DNA of 64,000 nt, taken from positions 1,415,765 through 1,479,764 of the forward strand of contig NZ_KB900536.1 of NCBI RefSeq assembly GCF_000378965.1, in the 5' to 3' direction. Position 1 is the stretch's first letter, and every line of letters begins with the position of its first letter. A program made the translations under genes and the position numbers. The stretch is from Thioalkalivibrio thiocyanodenitrificans ARhD 1. GTDB lineage: Bacteria; Pseudomonadota; Gammaproteobacteria; Ectothiorhodospirales; Ectothiorhodospiraceae. The notes below the pieces were generated by a model. That model was given only the letters and a program-made list of their open reading frames with translations. It was not told the origin of the DNA and ran no database searches. Positions 45,338 to 53,505 of the stretch are shown here, piece after piece.

Positions 45338-46636
45338 ATGAGAACTATCCGAATACTCGCCTTGCTGGCCCTGTTCTGGACCGGCAGTGCACATGCCGTT
45401 GACACCCCATTGCGCATCGCCCCGGGCCAGCTTGCCACGGCGCTTGCGGACGCGCGGCCGGGTGCCTGGCTGCACCTCGAATCCGGGTCCCACCCGGGCG
45501 GTGTGCGCGTCGAAACCCCCATGAGACTCACGGCCGAGGCCGACGCCGTACTCGACGGCGACGGAAAGGGCCGCGTACTGGTGGTAGCGGCCCCGGACGT
45601 GGTGATACAGGGCCTGACCCTGCGCAACGGCGGCGCCGATCTCACCGCGATGGACGCCGCCATCTTCGTGGAAAAACAGGCCGAGCGCGTTCGCCTGATC
45701 GGCAACCGCATCCACGCCCGCGGCTTCGGCATCTGGCTGGACGGAACACCCCACGCGGTCGTGGCGGACAATCGCATCAGCGGAGACACGGCGCTGCGCT
45801 CCCAGGATCGCGGAAACGGTATCCACCTGTTCAACGTCAACCACGCCATCGTCGCGGGGAATGTCGTCCGGGAGACCCGCGACGGCATCTACATTGACGT
45901 GAGCGACCACAATCGGCTGCTGGGCAACACCCTGCATGACCAGCGCTACGGCATCCATTACATGTTCTCGCATCACAACGAGGTGATGGGCAACCGCACC
46001 CGGGACAACAGGGCGGGCTTCGCCCTGATGGCCTCCCGGAATCTCAAGGTGGTGGGCAACCGCGCGATGGGCGACGAGAACTACGGTTTCTTGCTCAACG
46101 ACATCACCTACTCCACCATCGAGGGCAACACGGCGATCGGCATTCGCCACGGCACCACACCGGGCACCGGCGGGCAAACCATCGCCGGGGCCGAGGGCAA
46201 GGCATTGTTCGTATACAATTCCCAGCACAACGTCATCCGCGACAATCTCGTGGCGAGCACCGACATCGGCATCCACCTCACCGCCGGATCGGAGGGCAAC
46301 CGCATCCACGACAATGCGCTGGTCAACAACCGCAGCCAGGTCATGTACGTGGCCACGCGCCAACAGGAATGGTCCGTGGAGGGCCGCGGCAATTACTGGA
46401 GCGACTATGTGGGATGGGACCTGAGCGGCGACGGTATCGGCGACGTGCCCCACGAACCCAATGACTCGGTGGACCGGCTGCTCTGGAAATACCCCATGGC
46501 GCGTGTACTGATGAACAGCCCCGCCATACAGCTCCTGCGCTGGGTGCAACGCACCTTTCCCGTCCTGCGCCCGCCGGGCGTGAAGGACAGCGCCCCCCTG
46601 ATGCGCCCGACCCGTTCTCTGGAGGAACTGGGATGA
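45338..46636 (+). CDS. nosD: NosD, periplasmic copper-site assembly protein
   Basis: A 432-residue protein with signal peptide (MRTIRILALLALFWTGSAHA) and a right-handed beta-helix body (repeats like VVAGNVVRETRDGIYIDVSDHN and NRIHARGFGIWL). NosD with the NosFY transporter delivers material for the CuZ cluster. The stop overlaps the nosF start by 4 bp. Confidence 0.95.
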   Translation: MRTIRILALLALFWTGSAHAVDTPLRIAPGQLATALADARPGAWLHLESGSHPGGVRVETPMRLTAEADAVLDGDGKGRVLVVAAPDVVIQGLTLRNGGADLTAMDAAIFVEKQAERVRLIGNRIHARGFGIWLDGTPHAVVADNRISGDTALRSQDRGNGIHLFNVNHAIVAGNVVRETRDGIYIDVSDHNRLLGNTLHDQRYGIHYMFSHHNEVMGNRTRDNRAGFALMASRNLKVVGNRAMGDENYGFLLNDITYSTIEGNTAIGIRHGTTPGTGGQTIAGAEGKALFVYNSQHNVIRDNLVASTDIGIHLTAGSEGNRIHDNALVNNRSQVMYVATRQQEWSVEGRGNYWSDYVGWDLSGDGIGDVPHEPNDSVDRLLWKYPMARVLMNSPAIQLLRWVQRTFPVLRPPGVKDSAPLMRPTRSLEELG

Positions 46637-47565
46637 GCCCCATCGTATGTCTGGAACAGGTCGAGCGCCGCTTCGGCGCGGTGCAGGCACTCAAGGGGCT
46701 GAGCCTCACGGTGGAGGCCGGCGAGGTGCTGGGCCTGCTGGGGCACAACGGCGCGGGCAAGTCCACCATGATGAAGCTGGTGCTCGGCATCCTGGCGCCC
46801 ACCGCCGGACGGGTGAGCGTGCTCGGCGAGGATCCGCGCGGCCACCACGCCCGCAACCTGCGCCTGCAACTGGGTTACCTGCCGGAGAACGTCAGCTTCT
46901 ACGACAACCTGAGCGGCTGCGAGGTGCTGCGCTATTTCGCACGCCTCAAGCGCGTGCCGGTGCCCGAGGCGGACCGGCTGCTGGAACGCGTGGGCCTGGG
47001 TCACGCCGCCAGGCGTCGGGTGCGCACCTACTCCAAGGGTATGCGCCAGCGCCTCGGGCTCGCCCAGGCCCTGCTTGGCGAGCCGCGCCTGCTGCTGCTC
47101 GATGAGCCCACCGTGGGGCTGGATCCGATGGCGGTGCGCGACGTCTACGGCATGATCGACCAACTGCGCGGCAAGGGCACCAGCGTGATCCTCAGCTCCC
47201 ACGTGCTGCCGGGGGTGGAGCGCCACATCGACCGGGTCGCCATCCTGTGCGAGGGGCGGCTGCTGGCATGGGGCACCATCGACGCCCTGCGCCAGGAGGC
47301 CGGCCTGCCGCTGCGCATCCACGTGCGCAGCGAAGAGATCAGCGAGGCGCTGCGCGGCCGGCTCGTGGAACGCGGCGTACAGGTGATGACCAACGGTGAC
47401 GGGCGTGCGCACCTGAACACCGCGCCGTCGGAGAAGCTGGACGTGCTGCGCACCCTGCTGGCCGAAGAGCAACTCAGCGACATCAGCATGGAGCCGCCCA
47501 CCCTCGACTCGCTCTACGCCTACTTCGATGCCAGAGGCCGCAACGGAGGACAAGGCGATGCGTGA
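46633..47565 (+). CDS. nosF: NosF, ABC transporter ATPase
   Basis: A 310-residue ATPase: Walker A GHNGAGKST, signature YSKGMRQRLGLAQ (a variant of LSGGQ, as in other NosF), Walker B LLLLDEPTVGLDP, and H-loop SSHVLPG. It pairs with NosY to power CuZ assembly. The start overlaps nosD. Confidence 0.96.
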   Translation: MSPIVCLEQVERRFGAVQALKGLSLTVEAGEVLGLLGHNGAGKSTMMKLVLGILAPTAGRVSVLGEDPRGHHARNLRLQLGYLPENVSFYDNLSGCEVLRYFARLKRVPVPEADRLLERVGLGHAARRRVRTYSKGMRQRLGLAQALLGEPRLLLLDEPTVGLDPMAVRDVYGMIDQLRGKGTSVILSSHVLPGVERHIDRVAILCEGRLLAWGTIDALRQEAGLPLRIHVRSEEISEALRGRLVERGVQVMTNGDGRAHLNTAPSEKLDVLRTLLAEEQLSDISMEPPTLDSLYAYFDARGRNGGQGDA

Positions 47566-48388
47566 GATCTTCATCGTGGCCGGCAAGGAGTTCCGCGACG
47601 GCATGCGCAACCGCTGGATCCTGGCCATCACCCTGGCCTTTGCGCTGCTGGCCATGGGACTGGCATGGTTCGGAGCCGCCGCCTCCGGGGAGGTGGGCTT
47701 TACCCGCATCTCCACCACCATCGTCAGTCTGGCGAGTCTCGCGGTATTCCTGATCCCGCTCATCGCCCTGATGCTCGCCTACGACAGTATCGTCGGCGAG
47801 GACGAGCAGGGTACGCTGCTGCTGCTCATGACCTATCCGCTCAGCCGCACCGGCCTGCTGGCCGGCAAGTTCCTGGGCCACGGGGCCATCCTGGCGCTTT
47901 CCACGGCGCTCGGCTTCGGTATTGCCGCCGTCCTGATCGGACTGCTGGCGGAACAGGCCACGTTCGCGAATCTCACGGGCCCGTTCAGCCTGTTCATCGC
48001 CAGTGCCATCCTGCTGGGGCTGACCTTCCTGGCACTGGCCTACCTGGTGAGCGTGGTCACGCGGGAGAAGGCCAGGGCGGCGGGGCTCGCCCTGCTGGTG
48101 TGGTTCCTGTTCGTACTGGTCTACGACCTGGTGCTGCTGGGCGTGCTGGTGGGCACCGAGGGGCGTGTCGACGGCGGAGTGTTCCGCCTGCTGCTGCTGC
48201 TCAACCCCACCGACGTGTTCCGCCTGGTCAATCTGATCGGCTTCGAGGAAACCGCGACTAGCAGCGGCCTGCTGAGCGTATTCCAGGATCAGGACTACCC
48301 GCTTTCGCTGCTGCTCGGCATCCTGGTGGCCTGGATCGCGGTGCCGCTGGGGGCGGCCGCGGCATTGTTCGCCGCGCGGCGTACCTGA
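47558..48388 (+). CDS. nosY: NosY, ABC transporter permease
   Basis: A 276-residue membrane protein with about six helices: MREIFIVAGKEFRDGMRNRW at the start and the EDEQGTLLLLMTYPLSRTGL segment typical of NosY. The ATG lies inside the end of nosF (8-bp overlap), with CGGAGGA ahead. It completes the NosDFY transporter. Confidence 0.95.
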   Translation: MREIFIVAGKEFRDGMRNRWILAITLAFALLAMGLAWFGAAASGEVGFTRISTTIVSLASLAVFLIPLIALMLAYDSIVGEDEQGTLLLLMTYPLSRTGLLAGKFLGHGAILALSTALGFGIAAVLIGLLAEQATFANLTGPFSLFIASAILLGLTFLALAYLVSVVTREKARAAGLALLVWFLFVLVYDLVLLGVLVGTEGRVDGGVFRLLLLLNPTDVFRLVNLIGFEETATSSGLLSVFQDQDYPLSLLLGILVAWIAVPLGAAAALFAARRT

Positions 48389-48433
48389 ACGTTCCCTTGT
48401 CCGCGTCTTCCCTCGCACAGGAGATTCATCGCC

Positions 48434-48943
48434 ATGCCCACACGACGTCAGGTCCTCGCTCTGCTCGCCGCCCTGCCCACACTGACTCTGGTGGCCTGCG
48501 GCGGTGACCGGGAGAGCGCGGCCACGGGCTGTTCACCGATCCTGCTCACAGACGAGCACGAGTGCGCCCTGTGCGGCATGACGATTGTGCGTTTCCCCGG
48601 CCCCAAGGGCCAGGCTTGCCTGCGCGACCGCCGCCTGTTGCCGTTCTGCTCCGTGCAGGACATGCTGGCGTGGTCCTGGCAGCCGGAATCCGTACCCGCC
48701 ATCGATAGACTCTTCGTGCATGATCTGTCCCGTACCGACTGGGACGAGCCTTCCGACGATATCTACATGGAAGCCCGGGACGCCGTCTACGTGATGGGCC
48801 ACGACCGTCAGGGCGCCATGGGGCATTCCCCCGCACCGTTCTCGCAGCGGGCCGATGCGGAGGCCTTCGCGCAACGCCACGGCGGACAGGTCCTGGAATT
48901 CGACCAGCTCAACTGGGACAATCTGCGCGGCAACCTGGGCTGA
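48434..48943 (+). CDS. nosL: NosL, copper-binding lipoprotein
   Basis: A 169-residue protein. The Tat-like/lipoprotein signal ends in LVAC with the lipobox cysteine. Copper binding is suggested by CALCGM and the MGH motifs (VMGHDRQGAMGH). NosL delivers copper(I) to nitrous oxide reductase. It begins 45 bp after nosY. Confidence 0.92.
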   Translation: MPTRRQVLALLAALPTLTLVACGGDRESAATGCSPILLTDEHECALCGMTIVRFPGPKGQACLRDRRLLPFCSVQDMLAWSWQPESVPAIDRLFVHDLSRTDWDEPSDDIYMEARDAVYVMGHDRQGAMGHSPAPFSQRADAEAFAQRHGGQVLEFDQLNWDNLRGNLG

Positions 48944-49025
48944 CGCCGGGAGGCATTTGTTTCACCACGAAGCGCAATTGTTCTCGCGCCAAGACGCAAA
49001 GCGCCCCGGGAAAACCGGAAATCAG

Positions 49026-49112
49026 GTAGGTTGGGGTGAGGAACGAACCCCAACATGCGATGCCTGACCCCTGCCGATGCTGTTGGGGTTCGCGCTGCTC
49101 ACCCCAACCTAC
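49026..49112 (+). repeat. 87-bp extragenic palindrome, copy 2, in a larger inverted repeat
   Basis: The core has the same arms as the copies at 34247 and 52058. Outside it, TTTCACCACGAAGCGC and CGCCAAGACGCAAAGCGCC pair imperfectly with GACTTTGCGCCTTGGC and GCGCTTCGTGGTGAAA, extending the palindrome over about 48960-49192. This region separates nosL from the convergent PCuAC gene and may act as a terminator. Confidence 0.8.
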
Positions 49113-49220
49113 GCATCCTTCGAGTTCCTTGGCGGACTTTGCGCCTTGGCAAGAGAAATATTCCTTACAACTTCGTGCGCTTCGTGGTGAAAAGCCATTG
49201 GCCGGTGAAGAAACGAACCG

Positions 49221-49727
49221 CTAATGGTTCATGCCGTGGCCATGCCCTTGGCCCGGCATCATGTCGCCGGGATCACGCACCGGGGCGTGGATCATCTGGC
49301 GCGAACCGTCATCGTAGACCAGGGTCACTTCCACCACCTGCCCTTCCTGCAACGGCTCGTGCAGGCCGATGAGCATCACGTGCAGGCCGCCGGGCTTGAG
49401 CTCCGTGCGCGCGCCCGCCGCGACCTCGATGCGCTCGATCTCGCGCATGCGCATCACACCCTCGTGCATGGTATGGGTATGCAGCTCCACCACGCGGGAG
49501 ACGCCGCTCTCGGCGGACACCACGGCCAGGTCCTTCCCGCCGGTGTTCTCCAGGGTCATGAAGGCGGCGGTATTGGGCTGGCCCGGCGGCATCAGGCGCA
49601 CGAAGGGCATGTGCACCTTGACCGGGTGGGAGGCGCCCGCGTCATGGCCGTGGCTGCCCGCCTGGACCGCGCCGACTGAAAGCAGCAGCGCGGCCGGCAG
49701 TAGGGTGTGCATCAGAAATCGCTTCAT
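49221..49727 (-). CDS. periplasmic copper chaperone PCu(A)C family
   Basis: A 168-residue exported protein. The signal peptide ends GAVQAG. The copper-binding set H-x(n)-M-x(n)-H-x-M is visible in VVELHTHTMHEGVMRMREI and LKPGGLHVMLIGL. A His/Met-rich tail (GDMMPGQGHGHGMNH) adds metal binding. PCu(A)C supplies copper to CuA centres, including those of cytochrome oxidase. It is the last gene of a three-gene unit with Sco, and very close to nos genes, so delivery to NosZ CuA is plausible. Confidence 0.9.
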   Translation of the reverse strand: MKRFLMHTLLPAALLLSVGAVQAGSHGHDAGASHPVKVHMPFVRLMPPGQPNTAAFMTLENTGGKDLAVVSAESGVSRVVELHTHTMHEGVMRMREIERIEVAAGARTELKPGGLHVMLIGLHEPLQEGQVVEVTLVYDDGSRQMIHAPVRDPGDMMPGQGHGHGMNH

Positions 49728-49731
49728 CTAT

Positions 49732-50361
49732 CTAGTCCTCTGTCAGCAAGGGAAGAACGGTTGCAATAATCTGTTCGGCGTCGCTCCCGTGGGGCAGGAT
49801 CTCCACGAGCCGCCCGTCGCGGTCGATCACGTAGGTGTTGGAGCTGTGGTCAACGGCATAGCCCATGGCGGACCCGGTCTCCGTGCGCTGCCAGGCGGCG
49901 CCGTAGAGGCGGCCTGCATGCTGCAACTGCTCGTGGGTACCGCTCGCGCCCATGATGCCCGGATGAAAGAAGCGGGTGTATTCGTCCAGGCGCGCCGGGT
50001 CGTCGCGCTCGGGATCAACGCTGACGAACAACCCCTGAACCTGTTCGAGCTGATCGGGCTCCAGTTGCTCCAGGGCCTGGCGCATGAAGACCAGTGAGGT
50101 GGGACAGACATCCGGACAGTAGGTGTAGCCGAAGTAGAGCAGCACCACCTTGCCGCGATGCTCGGCCAGCTCGAAGGACTCCCCCTCCCGAGAGAGGCGG
50201 AAATCCCCGCCCACCGGCTCGGCGGCCAAGGGCAACGCCCGATGAGGGGGTTGAGCGGTCTCCTCCGCCTCGGGCAGAAAGAATGCCACCCACACCACCG
50301 CAACCAGCAGGGCCGCCACCAGTATCCACAAACCGCGTTCAAGCATGATTCGACCGGCCAT
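49732..50361 (-). CDS. Sco1/SenC-family copper chaperone
   Basis: A 209-residue protein with one N-terminal membrane anchor (about 8-30) and a thioredoxin fold. The copper site is complete: CPDVC in YTYCPDVCPTSL and the histidine in YAVDHSSNTYVID. Sco proteins load and reduce CuA sites. Four bases separate it from the PCuAC gene and 6 bp from the upstream unknown gene. Confidence 0.93.
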   Translation of the reverse strand: MAGRIMLERGLWILVAALLVAVVWVAFFLPEAEETAQPPHRALPLAAEPVGGDFRLSREGESFELAEHRGKVVLLYFGYTYCPDVCPTSLVFMRQALEQLEPDQLEQVQGLFVSVDPERDDPARLDEYTRFFHPGIMGASGTHEQLQHAGRLYGAAWQRTETGSAMGYAVDHSSNTYVIDRDGRLVEILPHGSDAEQIIATVLPLLTED

Positions 50362-50367
50362 CGTTCC

Positions 50368-50847
50368 TCAGTCCCGGGTTGTCTCGAAGTGATACACGGC
50401 CACACCACGGCCCGCCGCACTGTCCATCAGCACCTGCACCCGCCAGGTCATGCGCTCCAGCACGCACATGGGCAGCAGCCCGTCGCCGCGGAAGATGCCG
50501 GGCTCCACTGGTTGAAGCCGCGGGCGGTTGAAGCCCATCTCCATCTCCTTGCCGCTGAAGTCCACCGACACGGTTTCTGCGGCAACACCCTCGTGGCGCA
50601 CCTGGATGGTGAACGGATACAGCATGCGGATCGGGCGCGGCTCGATCTCCAGTTCCACCCAGCCGCCGCCTTCCAGGGACACGCGGCAGGGGCCGGCGTG
50701 CAGGTCACAGTCGCCGTCGGCCTCCGCCAGCCACGCGGGCGGCTGGTCGCCGTCATCCAGCAGAGCCGCCAACCGGGGCTGGAGCAACCAGGCCAGCAGC
50801 ACGAGCAGGATCAGGGCGGCAAACGAAAGGACAGTGAGACGGGGCAT
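50368..50847 (-). CDS. membrane-anchored unknown protein in the copper-chaperone operon
   Basis: A 159-residue protein with an N-terminal membrane helix (about 5-28) and a periplasmic beta-rich domain. Two cysteines are close together in GDCDLHAGPCRVSL, and a later METMGFNRP-like KEMEMGFNRPRLQP is methionine-rich. Nearby Met residues (LLPMCVLERMTWRVQVLM) might bind copper. It is the first gene of the Sco/PCuAC unit, 6 bp from sco. I do not recognise the family. Confidence 0.7.
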   Translation of the reverse strand: MPRLTVLSFAALILLVLLAWLLQPRLAALLDDGDQPPAWLAEADGDCDLHAGPCRVSLEGGGWVELEIEPRPIRMLYPFTIQVRHEGVAAETVSVDFSGKEMEMGFNRPRLQPVEPGIFRGDGLLPMCVLERMTWRVQVLMDSAAGRGVAVYHFETTRD

Positions 50848-51126
50848 GGGGTTTGTTCCGGTTCGTCATTCGGGAAAACCATGGTCCCCGCAATAGACTG
50901 CTCCATCGCGACGGCGGTTCGGTTCAGACACCCCGGCAGACTTCGCCAGTATCACATTGCGAGAACCATGCCAGACTCCTACCCGGGAGAAGCGCCCGGG
51001 AAACAGTCACTTGAGACCGATCACGCATCCGGCCCGGCGCATCGATGGGGCATCTGCCACGCCGTGGTGTGTGATTTGCCACAGAAGGCCCCGCAGTGCG
51101 TGGCGGCCATGGGTATGCTGATTTTG

Positions 51127-51262
51127 GCCACAGAGGTCACAGAGGTCACAGAGGACACAGAGGAAAGAAGAAACAGGGATTGTTCGTTCGCTGGCCATGC
51201 CACGCGGACTGGCAGGCACCCCGACCCATGCTTTTCTCTGTGCCCTCTGTGACCTCTGTGGC
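51127..51262 (+). repeat. CACAGAGG direct repeats in an inverted arrangement
   Basis: A run of four CACAGAGG units (51127-51163, period 9) is answered by the complementary CTCTGTGCCCTCTGTGACCTCTGTGG (51234-51262), 70 bp apart, so the transcript could fold. It fills the 447-bp gap 50848-51294, which has no gene. Confidence 0.7.
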
Positions 51263-51294
51263 AAAAAAACACTCCCTCGTATAACACCCAACCC

Positions 51295-51849
51295 TCAAGC
51301 CCCGCGCCGGGCGTGGGCCGGACGGAATGCCTGAACGAAGTCCTCCCGCGTCTCCAGATACGGCCCCTCGATCAGGTCGATACAGTAGGGCACGGCGGGG
51401 AAGACCGCCTCCAGGCATTCTGCGATGGCCGAGGGCTTGCCCGGCAGGTTGATGATCAGGCAGCGGCCGCGGATGCCCGCGGTCTGGCGGGACAGGATGG
51501 CTGTGGGAACATGTTGCAGGGAGACCGAGCGCATCAGCTCCCCGAAACCGGGCATGAGCTTGTCACACACCTGTTCGGTGGCCTCCGGGGTGATGTCCCG
51601 CGAGGCCGGACCGGTACCCCCCGTGGTCACCACCAGGCAGCAGCCCTCCCCGTCAGCCAGGTCGCGCAGCGCCCCGGCCACCAGGTCTGTCTCGTCGGGC
51701 ACGATGCGCGCCGCCGGCGCCCAGGGGCTGGCCAGCGCCTGTTCGAGCCATGCGCGGATGGCGGGACCGCCCCGGTCCTCGTACTCGCCGCGACTGGCGC
51801 GGTCCGAGACCGTGAGAATGCCGATTCGTGCGGGTGACGACTGCTGCAT
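51295..51849 (-). CDS. mog: molybdopterin adenylyltransferase (MogA/MoaB family)
   Basis: A 184-residue MoCF-biosynthesis-domain protein. GILTVSDRASRGEYEDRGGPAI is the family start, and TTGGTGPASRDITPEATEQV is the nucleotide-binding signature. LPGKPSAIAECLEAVFPAVPY closes it. It adenylylates molybdopterin before molybdenum insertion. The molybdoenzyme operon 5 kb away would need it, but it is a housekeeping gene as well. The start at 51849 is preferred. Confidence 0.9.
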   Translation of the reverse strand: MQQSSPARIGILTVSDRASRGEYEDRGGPAIRAWLEQALASPWAPAARIVPDETDLVAGALRDLADGEGCCLVVTTGGTGPASRDITPEATEQVCDKLMPGFGELMRSVSLQHVPTAILSRQTAGIRGRCLIINLPGKPSAIAECLEAVFPAVPYCIDLIEGPYLETREDFVQAFRPAHARRGA

Positions 51850-52015
51850 GGATACGTCTCTCCGGGCATGTAGCGAAACCATACCCGCTACGATGGCCGG
51901 AGCGGTGACCCGGGTCAATCACGGCGGCTTGACCTGGCGCAAGGCGGTTACCGTCGCCGGCCGGATAATATGTGAAGTTACGAACATCACGACGGGCGCG
52001 AAATAAAGCTTCTTT

Positions 52016-52185
52016 CTCGCCAGGAACGCCGCGCACGCCCGGAAACCCGGCCAACAGGTAGGTTGGGGTGAGGAACGAACCCCAACATCCGATGTCTGAT
52101 CCCGGCCCATGCTGTTGGGGTTCGCGCGGCTCACCCCAACCTACGCATTTTCTGATTCCCGGGCGTGCGCGGCGTTCCTGGCGAG
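52016..52185 (+). repeat. 87-bp palindrome copy 3 with perfect 27-bp outer arms
   Basis: The core at 52058-52144 carries the GTAGGTTGGGG...CCCCAACCTAC arms. Outside them, 27-bp arms at 52016-52042 and 52159-52185 are perfect complements (CTCGCCAGGAACGCC and so on). The outer arms differ from those of copies 1 and 2, showing nested growth of palindromes around a shared core. Confidence 0.85.
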
Positions 52186-52281
52186 AGATCGTCCCGTAAC
52201 CTTCACGCCCTTTGCCCCTTCGTGAGCCTCGTGATGGCGCCATGTTTTCCAGTGCAATCCCGGCACCCCGCGGAGAAACCC

Positions 52282-52899
52282 ATGCATGAAACTCACGCGC
52301 CCGTGGTGGGCTACACCATCCGCAACCAGCGTTACATCAACGTCACCAACCGCTGCACCCTGCGCTGCGCCTTCTGCCCCAAGTTCAACAAGGTCTGGGA
52401 TGTGAAGGGGCACGGCCTGCGCATACGCGACGAGCCGGACGTCGGGGAGATGATCGCCGCCGCGGGGCAGGATCCCGGGACGTGGGACGAGGTGGTCTTC
52501 TGCGGCCTGGGGGAACCCACCCTGCGCCTGGACGAGGTGCTCCGGGTGGCCGCCGCCGTGCGGGCGGCGGGCGCCCGCCGGGTACGCATCAACACCGACG
52601 GCCTCGCCAACCTGGTGCACGGGGAGGACGTCACCCCCCGCCTGGCCGGCCTGGTGGACGCCCTGTCGGTCTCCCTCAACGGCCAGAATGCCGCCGTCTA
52701 CGACCGCCACTGCCGACCGCTGCATGCGGGCGCCTGGACGGCCGTGCAGGATTTCGTGCTCCGGGCGCAGCGCCACGTGCCGGAGGTAACCCTCACCGCC
52801 ATCGACGGCCTCCCGGGGCTGGATATCGCTGCCTGCGAGGCGATTGCCCGGACTCTCGGCGTCCACTTCCGCCGCCGCGTGCTCGATGACGTTGGCTAG
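52282..52899 (+). CDS. radical SAM protein, TatD-linked type
   Basis: A 205-residue radical SAM protein with CTLRCAFCPKFNKV holding the C-x3-C-x2-C cluster motif. It starts VVGYTIRNQRYINVTNRC and has VVFCGLGEPTLRLDEVL, DGLANLVHGEDVTPRLAGL and SVSLNGQNAAVYDRHC, as in the family usually found next to TatD nucleases. No tatD gene is in view. Function unknown. The start is the ATG at 52282 (another at 52286 is out of frame). Confidence 0.75.
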   Translation: MHETHAPVVGYTIRNQRYINVTNRCTLRCAFCPKFNKVWDVKGHGLRIRDEPDVGEMIAAAGQDPGTWDEVVFCGLGEPTLRLDEVLRVAAAVRAAGARRVRINTDGLANLVHGEDVTPRLAGLVDALSVSLNGQNAAVYDRHCRPLHAGAWTAVQDFVLRAQRHVPEVTLTAIDGLPGLDIAACEAIARTLGVHFRRRVLDDVG

Positions 52900-52930
52900 T
52901 GTCGTGTCCCGTAAATATCTTGCCATTCAG
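52898..52930 (+). repeat. 33-bp dispersed repeat, copy 2
   Basis: The block beginning AGTGTCGTGTCCCGTAAATA matches the one at 9273-9305 at 29 of 33 positions. It overlaps the stop codon of the radical SAM gene. Confidence 0.6.
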
Positions 52931-52977
52931 CGCGGCTGTGCAATTCCACCAGGTTGTTCACAGAAAAACTGAGAGCC

Positions 52978-53006
52978 GCAGGGCGGACAAGCGAAGGGCA
53001 TCCGCC
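52978..53006 (+). repeat. REP-like hairpin GGCGGA...TCCGCC, unit 1
   Basis: The unit GCAGGGCGGACAAGCG followed by GGCATCCGCC can form a hairpin. A closely related copy follows at 53145, both then continuing GGGCACCTTGCCC. Both lie in the 606-bp gap before nrdD. Confidence 0.65.
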
Positions 53007-53144
53007 GGGCACCTTGCCCATGGCGTGAAAGGCAAACACCCCCCCCGCACCATAGGTGCCCAGTCCCCTGGGCGATCCGGGCCGGCACCGGTGGATCATT
53101 CTTCGCCCGGGGGACCGGGCTCCTACGGGGAGACCCCGGCAGCC

Positions 53145-53173
53145 GTAGGGCGGATAAGCGGAGCGCATCCGCC
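53145..53173 (+). repeat. REP-like hairpin GGCGGAT...ATCCGCC, unit 2
   Basis: GTAGGGCGGATAAGCGGAGC followed by GCATCCGCC: the 7-bp arms GGCGGAT/ATCCGCC pair perfectly. The rest of the gap (53174-53380) has no gene I can support. Confidence 0.7.
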
Positions 53174-53380
53174 GGGCACCTTGCCCGCCATCCGCGGCCG
53201 AGGCATGCCCGGCGGCCCCCGAATGGCGCGGATGCAAGGCGGTGCCTGTCGTCGTTTCCAATCGGCCGTGCGGCCTCGAAGCACAAGGCACCCAGCGGGC
53301 GCGGCGGGTGCGTACTCCGGACAGGTCGGGGTGAACTTCCGGGCCCGGAAACCGGCATGGACAGGAAACACGCCTGGCAG

Positions 53381-53394
53381 TTGATCCAGATCAA
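53381..53394 (+). promoter_or_regulatory. FNR/DNR site upstream of nrdD
   Basis: TTGATCCAGATCAA is a perfect TTGAT-N4-ATCAA palindrome, 111 bp before the nrdD ATG. Class III ribonucleotide reductase is used only without oxygen, and FNR control of nrdD is known in other bacteria. Confidence 0.88.
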
Positions 53395-53505
53395 TGAACC
53401 CAAGATATTGGGGTGCAGGAGCGTCTCGACCCCACTATATAGTCTCTTCCAAGAATGGCCCGGCACGAAACCGACCGGGCCGCACCACCTCAAGGGGGAG
53501 ACGCG

